A stretch of DNA of 27,047 nt, from contig DQTU01000039.1 of the NCBI GenBank assembly GCA_015662615.1, positions 1-27,047 on the forward strand, given 5' to 3'. Below the pieces are notes generated by a model. The model searched no databases. It worked only from the letters and a program-made list of their open reading frames with translations, and had not been told where the DNA came from. Of the stretch, positions 21,728 to 27,047 are shown in pieces. How positions within the stretch are numbered: the first letter of the stretch is position 1; every line of letters begins with the position of its first letter. Made by a program: the position numbers and the translations under genes. This DNA comes from Campylobacterales bacterium. Its GTDB lineage: Bacteria > Campylobacterota > Campylobacteria > Campylobacterales > QNZT01.

Positions 21728-24697
21728 CTAGGCTTTCCTTAAAAACTTCAACACGGTAGCAATAATATCATCATCATCACGACTTGGAGATTTCAACTGC
21801 TCTTTTTTCTCATCATCATAAACAATCGTGATATTTTGAGCATAAGAAGAGATCATCTTTATCCCTTTTTCGCCAGCTAAAATCTTTATCACAATAATCT
21901 CCAAAAAGTTTTTAGTCAACTCATCAAGCTTACCAAAACGGTCAATCATCTCCTCTTCTATCTCATACACTTCATTGACCTTTTCACAAAGGCTGAGACG
22001 ACGGTAAAGCTCAAGGCGGATTCTATCTTCTCCCACAGAATCGCTGTTTAGATAAGCACTCACAGCCAGTTTTATTTCAACCAGTTTCTTCTCAGTTTTC
22101 TGTTCATTCAGAAGCATATTTAATGCATCTTCTAACATTTTAAGATAGAGTGAATACCCAATATTTTTGATATGCCCGCTTTGTGCCTCTCCGATTAAAT
22201 TTCCACCGCCTCTAATTTCCAAGTCATGGTAAGCTAGCACCGAACCACATCCCAAAAAGGAGTTTGACTCTAAAGCTATCAATCTCTTTTTTGAGGTATC
22301 AGAAATCGTATCTTTGTTTTCAACCAAAAAGTAGCAATACCCTACCCGTGAACTCCGCCCTACTCTCCCTCGAAGCTGATGCAAGTCCGCCATGCCAAAT
22401 CTATCTGCATTTTCAACGATGATCGTGTTTACATTTGGGATATGAATACCCGACTCAATAATCGTCGTCGAAATCAAAATATCATACTCTTTTTTCTCAA
22501 ACGCCATAATCTCTTTTTCGGTAACCGCCGCCGAAATTTTAGAGTGAAGCATCAAGATCTTAGCATTTGGCAAAATCTCCTGCAACTCTTTTTTCTTAGC
22601 TTCAATACTCGCAATGCGATTATGCACATAAAATATCTGTCCACCCCGTCTAGTCTCACGAAGCACAATCTCTTTGAGAAGTTTCTCATCAAACTCTTTG
22701 ACAAAAGTACGAACATCTTCTCTCTCACTAGGAGGGGTTAGAAGTTGTGAATATTGTTTTATAGAACTTAGAGCCATGTTTAAACTTCTTGGAATTGGTG
22801 TAGCACTCATGGAGAGTACATGGAGATTCTCTTTTAAAGCTTTTAGCTTCTCTTTTTGTTTGACTCCAAACTTATGCTCTTCATCAAGTATCATCAATGC
22901 AATATTCTTAAACTCTACCCCAAAAAGTGAATGAGTTCCAATACAGACATCGATAGTCCCATCTTTCAAACCTTTTAAAACATCACTCTTCTCTCTTGTA
23001 CTTGAAAACCTATCAAGCTTTGCAACAGAAATTCCGTACTTTGTAAAACGCTCTCTCAAGCTTTTCAGATGCTGAGAAACAAGAAGCGTAGTGGGAACTA
23101 AAAATGCAGCTTGATAACCACTCTTTACTGTTGCAAAGATTCCATTCATAGCAACCTCAGTTTTTCCAAAACCAACATCACCACTCAAAAGCCTATCCAT
23201 GACCTTACCACTTTTGAGATCTTCAAAAATTTCATTAATACACTTATCTTGATCATCTGTATAGATAAAACCAGCATCATTTTGAAAAACGCCTAATTCT
23301 GCATGGTTACTTTTTAATTTTACCGCCTTTATAAGCTCACGACTGGCAGCTATCTCTATAATTTCACGGGCGATTTCAAAGAGTTTGACTTTCGTCTTCT
23401 CTTTCATTTTAAGGAAACTACTTTTTCCCAATTTATCAACAATCGCTAATGATCCACCCTCGGAAATATATCTATCAATCAGCGTTAAATTTTCCACAGG
23501 AATCAGAAGCCTATCATCTCCTTGATAAGCAATCTCAACAAAGTCTCGAACTGTTCCTAAAACTTTAGTATTGGTAAGCCCTTTAAAGATACCAATTCCA
23601 TAATTTTCATGCACGACATAATCATTGACTTTCAAATCATCAAGAACAATTTTACTTCGTTTTCGTCTCTTTTTTCGCTCTGCTTTATTAAGTGATACTA
23701 TAAGTTCATCATCACTTAAAACATTGACAATGAGTTCATTAAACTGATAAGTTACCTTAATTTCTGAGTCAATTCCAGACTGTTTTGCCAATCCCTCATT
23801 TCTAGCGATGATGGTTATCTTTTTCTTTTTATGATAACCCACAAGTGCATTTAACTCAGCAACTTCAATATCTTTATATATTTTTGGCTCTGCCATGAGA
23901 GGAATCAATAAAAGTTGCTCTTTTTTTGGCTTATCCTCAGCAAAAGAGAAAAAATCTTCAATATCATCTTTTAGGTTTGAAACAGAGATAACATTTCGAT
24001 CTTTTAGATAATCCTCTGCCAACTCCTCCAAACACCAAAAACCAAGAGTTGAGATATCTTTTTCAAAACTATCACTTTTTAGGTTTGTTACTTTTGTCTG
24101 TAACGCCTCATACTGAGTCGCATCTAAGGCAAATAAAGCAGGTATCACGGAGATAAATTCCAACTCCTCTTTTTCACTCTTTTGTGTCTCACATACAAAA
24201 ACTCTAATACTCTCAATTTCATCATCAAAAAGAGAAATTCTAATAGGATTCGTAGCATTTATGGGATAGAGATCAATGATATCGCCACGAAAAGAGACTT
24301 CACCCTTTTCTTCAACAATCTCAACAAAAGTATATCCCCAATAAAGAAGCTTCTCTTTAAACGATTTCAACTCAATCGTATCGCCAAACTCAATATCAAA
24401 AGATTGAAAAAGCTCCTTTTTAGGGAGGGCATTTATCAGGGTTCTAAATGGCGCTATTAAAATCGATTTTTTAGGGTTTGCATAATAATCATTTAGAGCA
24501 GAGTTGATTTCAAAAATCTCTTCTTTATAGGGGCGTAAATCATCTCCATGCGTAGCTCTAAAATCAGGAAGTTGGTAGGTCTGATACCCTAGATATCTTG
24601 CACAATCTGAGGCACTTTTTGCTTCTTTGTCATCTTTTGTGATTAGGATTTGGATATCAGGTTTTGATTTTAAGTATTCGAAGACTCTAGCTTGCAA
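21728..24697 (-). CDS. mfd: Transcription-repair coupling factor Mfd
   Basis: A 989-residue ATP-dependent translocase that removes RNA polymerase stalled at DNA damage and recruits UvrA. The N-terminal UvrB-like part covers about residues 1-330. The RNA polymerase-interacting domain begins near YVVHENYGIGIFKGL. The RecG-like motor has Walker A GDVGFGKTE from about 506, LDEEHKFGVKQKEKLK and SATPIPRSL. The relay region is ADLHQLRGRVGRSSRVGYCY. The C-terminal D7 domain is present. It is shorter than the 1,148-residue E. coli form, as is usual in Campylobacterota. The TTG start at 24697 follows AAGG at 6 bases. It is divergent from the serpin gene with a shared 45-base gap. Confidence 0.97.
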   Translation of the reverse strand: MQARVFEYLKSKPDIQILITKDDKEAKSASDCARYLGYQTYQLPDFRATHGDDLRPYKEEIFEINSALNDYYANPKKSILIAPFRTLINALPKKELFQSFDIEFGDTIELKSFKEKLLYWGYTFVEIVEEKGEVSFRGDIIDLYPINATNPIRISLFDDEIESIRVFVCETQKSEKEELEFISVIPALFALDATQYEALQTKVTNLKSDSFEKDISTLGFWCLEELAEDYLKDRNVISVSNLKDDIEDFFSFAEDKPKKEQLLLIPLMAEPKIYKDIEVAELNALVGYHKKKKITIIARNEGLAKQSGIDSEIKVTYQFNELIVNVLSDDELIVSLNKAERKKRRKRSKIVLDDLKVNDYVVHENYGIGIFKGLTNTKVLGTVRDFVEIAYQGDDRLLIPVENLTLIDRYISEGGSLAIVDKLGKSSFLKMKEKTKVKLFEIAREIIEIAASRELIKAVKLKSNHAELGVFQNDAGFIYTDDQDKCINEIFEDLKSGKVMDRLLSGDVGFGKTEVAMNGIFATVKSGYQAAFLVPTTLLVSQHLKSLRERFTKYGISVAKLDRFSSTREKSDVLKGLKDGTIDVCIGTHSLFGVEFKNIALMILDEEHKFGVKQKEKLKALKENLHVLSMSATPIPRSLNMALSSIKQYSQLLTPPSEREDVRTFVKEFDEKLLKEIVLRETRRGGQIFYVHNRIASIEAKKKELQEILPNAKILMLHSKISAAVTEKEIMAFEKKEYDILISTTIIESGIHIPNVNTIIVENADRFGMADLHQLRGRVGRSSRVGYCYFLVENKDTISDTSKKRLIALESNSFLGCGSVLAYHDLEIRGGGNLIGEAQSGHIKNIGYSLYLKMLEDALNMLLNEQKTEKKLVEIKLAVSAYLNSDSVGEDRIRLELYRRLSLCEKVNEVYEIEEEMIDRFGKLDELTKNFLEIIVIKILAGEKGIKMISSYAQNITIVYDDEKKEQLKSPSRDDDDIIATVLKFLRKA

Positions 24698-24716
24698 GTA
24701 TTGCCTTTAAAAAATT

Positions 24717-24725
24717 TGCTATAAT
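24717..24725 (+). promoter_or_regulatory. Extended -10 promoter of the serpin gene
   Basis: TGCTATAAT lies 17 bases before the ATG at 24743, with AAGGAA at 24732-24737. The same bases on the other strand (CTATTATAG) could serve as a -10 for mfd, so the two genes may share this short region. Confidence 0.6.
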
Positions 24726-24742
24726 AGTATCAAGGAATTCAT

Positions 24743-25939
24743 ATGAAAGAGATTATAACGGCCCTTTTTGGAGCCATGCTACTCGTAGGTTGCAACACTA
24801 CTGCTTCTAAACAAGATGAAGTCAGTAGTAAATTACAAAGAGACCTTGAACCAAATGTAAGTGATGCAGAACTTTCACAACTAGTTGCAGATAACAATAA
24901 ATTTGCACATGCGCTTTTTCAAAACTTAGACAGTAGTGAAGAGAACATTTTTTTCTCACCTATCTCTATCTCGCATGCCCTTATGATGACATATGCCGCA
25001 GCGGCAGGGAAAACAAAACAGGAGATGAAAACAGCGCTCAATCTAACACTTGAAGATGATAGGGTACATGAAGCTTTCAATAAACTTGATCTTGGTTTAA
25101 ACATGCAGGAGGATACAGATATATTTAAAATTGCAAACTCCATCTGGCCCTCAAAAGATTTTGAGTTTGAAGAAAATTATCTTGATGCTATCATGGTAAA
25201 TTATGGAGCGAGTTTAAAAACCTTGGATTATCAAAACAAACCTGAGGATTCAAGAAAAGAGATAAATAGTTGGGTTGAAGATAAGACAGAAGATAAGATA
25301 AAAGATTTGATCCCAGAGGGCTTAATCACTCCGCTGACAAAAATGGTACTTAGCAACGCTACCTATTTTAAAGGAGAGTGGGAACATGCTTTTAATCCTG
25401 ACAATACACAAAAGGGATTTTTTAACAACTCGATTGATGTGGAGTATATGAACCAAACAGAAGTTTTCCCATATTATGAAGATGAATCCTTGCAAGCTGT
25501 AAAATTAGATTATAAATCAGGTAAAAATTCTATGATCATAATTCTTCCAAAAGGAGATTCCTATGATATCAAAGGTGATTTCACAAAACACAGAGTCACA
25601 CTAAAGATGCCAAAATTTGAGTTTACCTCTAAATCTATAAGTTTAGTGGATACCATGAAAACGCTTGGAATGAATCGTGCTTTTGATAATAATGCAGACT
25701 TTAGTTTGATGAGTAGTAGTAGTTCACTTAAAATTGGTGATATCATACATAAAGCCTTTATCAAAGTAGATGAACAGGGTACAGAGGCAGCTGCAGCGAC
25801 GGTAGTTTTATTAGTAATGAAAGGTGGCATAGTTGGAGTCCCTACTGCAACGCTAACTTTAGACAAACCATTTATCTATATGATTGTAGATAATGAAACA
25901 GATCAAATACTATTTATGGGGCATATGCTAAAACCGTAA
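24743..25939 (+). CDS. Lipoprotein serpin (family I4 protease inhibitor)
   Basis: A 398-residue serpin. The signal peptide ends in a lipobox with Cys17 (LLVGC), so it should be lipid-anchored. The serpin core shows NIFFSPISISHALMMTYAAAAG, IANSIWPS, LSNATYFKGEWEHAF, MIIILPKG and a C-terminal DKPFIYMIVDNETDQILFMGH. The reactive loop hinge GTEAAAAT (346-353) is the small-residue type of inhibitory serpins. Counting 14 residues on from P15 gives Lys360 as P1 in LLVMKGGIVG, with a loop several residues longer than in alpha-1-antitrypsin. The stretch between ILPK and the VTLKMPKFEF strand is shorter than usual. It is probably a suicide inhibitor of serine or cysteine proteases at the cell surface or in the periplasm. 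Confidence 0.93.
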   Translation: MKEIITALFGAMLLVGCNTTASKQDEVSSKLQRDLEPNVSDAELSQLVADNNKFAHALFQNLDSSEENIFFSPISISHALMMTYAAAAGKTKQEMKTALNLTLEDDRVHEAFNKLDLGLNMQEDTDIFKIANSIWPSKDFEFEENYLDAIMVNYGASLKTLDYQNKPEDSRKEINSWVEDKTEDKIKDLIPEGLITPLTKMVLSNATYFKGEWEHAFNPDNTQKGFFNNSIDVEYMNQTEVFPYYEDESLQAVKLDYKSGKNSMIIILPKGDSYDIKGDFTKHRVTLKMPKFEFTSKSISLVDTMKTLGMNRAFDNNADFSLMSSSSSLKIGDIIHKAFIKVDEQGTEAAAATVVLLVMKGGIVGVPTATLTLDKPFIYMIVDNETDQILFMGHMLKP

Positions 25940-25948
25940 GGAAAACAG

Positions 25949-26356
25949 ATGGGAATTTTTACTGATTTAGAAGCAGAATATGATATAGAGATTGTAGAAG
26001 AGTTTTTTTCACACTTCTCTTTTATGCTTGAATCACTTGAAACATTGGTTATTGGTTTAGAAAAAGAGGAACTCTACAGTAATAACATCGGTGAAATTTT
26101 CAGAATTTTTCATAATATAAAATCCTCTACAGGATATCTCAAACTTACCCCTATCAATAAAATCGTTGCTTTGGGAGAGGAAGTACTCGACGAATGTAGA
26201 CATCTGGAAGGAAGCGCTAGTGATGAACTTATCAACTGGCTGCTGCTTTTAAGCGATCAACTTCAACTTTATAAAAAGGATTTAGAAGAAGATCAGGATG
26301 AGCTTAGTGCTACCGATCACAATATTATTAAAATTCCTACGAAGTATTTAAAGTAA
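25949..26356 (+). CDS. Stand-alone Hpt phosphotransfer protein
   Basis: A 135-residue acidic helical protein with a histidine phosphotransfer domain. The phospho-accepting residue is probably His55 in IFRIFHNIKSSTGYL, followed by the helix KIVALGEEVLDECR. No kinase or receiver domain is attached. The ATG at 25949 follows TAAGGAAA, which overlaps the serpin stop codon, so the two genes are probably cotranscribed. The C-terminal 20 residues (TDHNIIKIPTKYLK) lie outside the domain. It may relay phosphate in a signalling or chemotaxis pathway whose partners are elsewhere. Confidence 0.88.
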   Translation: MGIFTDLEAEYDIEIVEEFFSHFSFMLESLETLVIGLEKEELYSNNIGEIFRIFHNIKSSTGYLKLTPINKIVALGEEVLDECRHLEGSASDELINWLLLLSDQLQLYKKDLEEDQDELSATDHNIIKIPTKYLK

Positions 26357-26437
26357 TCTACTGTTTTTTATAGAATTTTTTCAAATCTTTCAGGCTCTAG
26401 AGTCTTTTTTCGTTTTAAAAGAAAGTAAAGAAAAAGA
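26357..26437. other. Short intergenic gap between convergent genes
   Basis: The AT-rich gap between the Hpt gene and the WYL gene contains an AGGCTCTAGAGTCT palindrome-like stretch followed by T6 (around 26391-26410). It could end the serpin-Hpt transcript, but the stem loop would be too tight for a confident terminator call. Confidence 0.25.
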
Positions 26438-27037
26438 TTATCTATCTAAATATTGATGTAGAATTTTGTCTATCTCCTCTTTAAGTGTTTGCGGTTGCAC
26501 TACGATAAGATGTGGTAGCCACTGTTTGATGAGTGGCATTATCTCCAAAGAGTTATCGATACGAAAAGATAACAAAAGAGAGCCATCTTCTTGTGTATCA
26601 ACTATACTTTGGGATTTAAGATACTTTTTTTGTTTGAAAAATACTGCAATTTCTTTTTTTGCTAACAAATTAACGGTATAACTTTTTCCTCTATACTCTT
26701 CAAAAAGCGTTTGAAAGTTCTCCAAAAACTTAAGGGCGGATATATCTTCTTGAAAATTTTGTGTTTCCATACTGACACCGATGATGTGGTTAATCCTTAA
26801 AAAGGTAAATCCATATCCATGTTTGTCCTCTTCTGAAATGATAGTGGCAAGATACCAGTTATTTTTTGCATAAACTATTTTTATAGGTTTTACATGGCTA
26901 TAGGAGAGCAGTTTGCTTTCATGGTAAGCGATACAAATATATCGTTTGTTTCGTATAGCTTCTTTAAGGGTATGCCAAATTTTTTGATCTTTTATCTCCT
27001 CAAATGGCGAACTATGGAGTTGGTAAATTACTCTCAT
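26438..27037 (-). CDS. WYL-domain protein lacking a visible HTH
   Basis: A 199-residue WYL and WCX-type protein. WYL is a ligand-sensing domain of transcription regulators; here the motif is NNWYLATI with Trp61-Tyr62-Leu63, preceded by HVKPIKIVYA. The C-terminal part ends in ...IKQWLPHLIVVQPQTLKEEI, typical of WCX. Full-length relatives carry an N-terminal helix-turn-helix of about 60-100 residues, absent here. An in-frame TAA lies at 27044-27046, two codons before the ATG, so the domain is not simply cut off by the window edge in this frame. It is either a domain-only variant or the C-terminal half of a broken regulator. Confidence 0.75.
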   Translation of the reverse strand: MRVIYQLHSSPFEEIKDQKIWHTLKEAIRNKRYICIAYHESKLLSYSHVKPIKIVYAKNNWYLATIISEEDKHGYGFTFLRINHIIGVSMETQNFQEDISALKFLENFQTLFEEYRGKSYTVNLLAKKEIAVFFKQKKYLKSQSIVDTQEDGSLLLSFRIDNSLEIMPLIKQWLPHLIVVQPQTLKEEIDKILHQYLDR

Positions 27038-27047
27038 CTGTTTTTAA

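Noticed and set aside
22379..22934. Open frames on the plus strand inside mfd
   Set aside because: They lie wholly opposite conserved mfd motifs, lack convincing ribosome binding sites and have unlikely compositions. The same holds for frames opposite mnmE, rmuC, flgH, the channel, tgt, the ABC exporter and the serpin.
1..27047. CRISPR arrays, rRNA, tRNA, prophage or intact insertion sequences
   Set aside because: No regularly spaced repeats, rRNA-like or cloverleaf sequences, transposases or phage structural genes were seen by eye. A tRNAscan or Infernal run could still reveal a small RNA.

Overview
The window looks like chromosome of an AT-rich member of the Campylobacterota, closest in style to Sulfurimonas and its relatives. 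The reasons are the run rpmH-rnpA-yidD-yidC-jag-mnmE, the long YidD, a lone flgH, frequent TTG starts, promoters made of extended -10 boxes with poor -35 boxes, and a demethylmenaquinone methyltransferase. This placement is inferred from protein style and gene order; nothing in the window names a species. No rRNA, tRNA, CRISPR array, phage or intact insertion sequence was seen.

Bases 1-5155 (+) hold the end of lpxD, a small unknown gene, then the ribosome/RNase P/membrane-insertion/tRNA-modification cluster. Two genes in it, rnpA and mnmE, can only be read at full length from non-standard start codons (ATT and ATA). Bases 5208-7183 (-) hold flgH and rmuC. Bases 7240-8872 (+) hold a YqeY-like gene and a repeat-rich lipoprotein with a peptidoglycan-binding end. 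A minus-strand pair follows: an anchored OmpA-like protein and an anchored coiled-coil protein. Bases 10377-13357 (+) hold a divergent CYTH/CHAD-like protein, an M48 lipoprotein protease and ubiE. A PIF1-like helicase (-), a large MscS-type channel (+) and tgt (+) come next.

Bases 17895-21726 look accessory. A compact minus-strand operon (ABC exporter, DedA-like protein, family 2 glycosyltransferase) lies between two broken plus-strand genes. One is a truncated TAXI-type TRAP binding-protein gene with an amber codon; the other is a small membrane-protein gene interrupted by one amber codon. Then come mfd (-), a lipoprotein serpin followed closely by a lone Hpt phosphotransfer protein (+), and a WYL-domain protein at the window edge (-) without a visible DNA-binding domain.

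Most of the window is ordinary housekeeping and envelope biology. The points most worth checking are the non-canonical starts of rnpA and mnmE, the two amber-interrupted genes, the lipoprotein serpin with its Hpt partner, the eight-repeat lipoprotein, and a GC-rich folded element before tgt. I found no convincing new multi-gene system.
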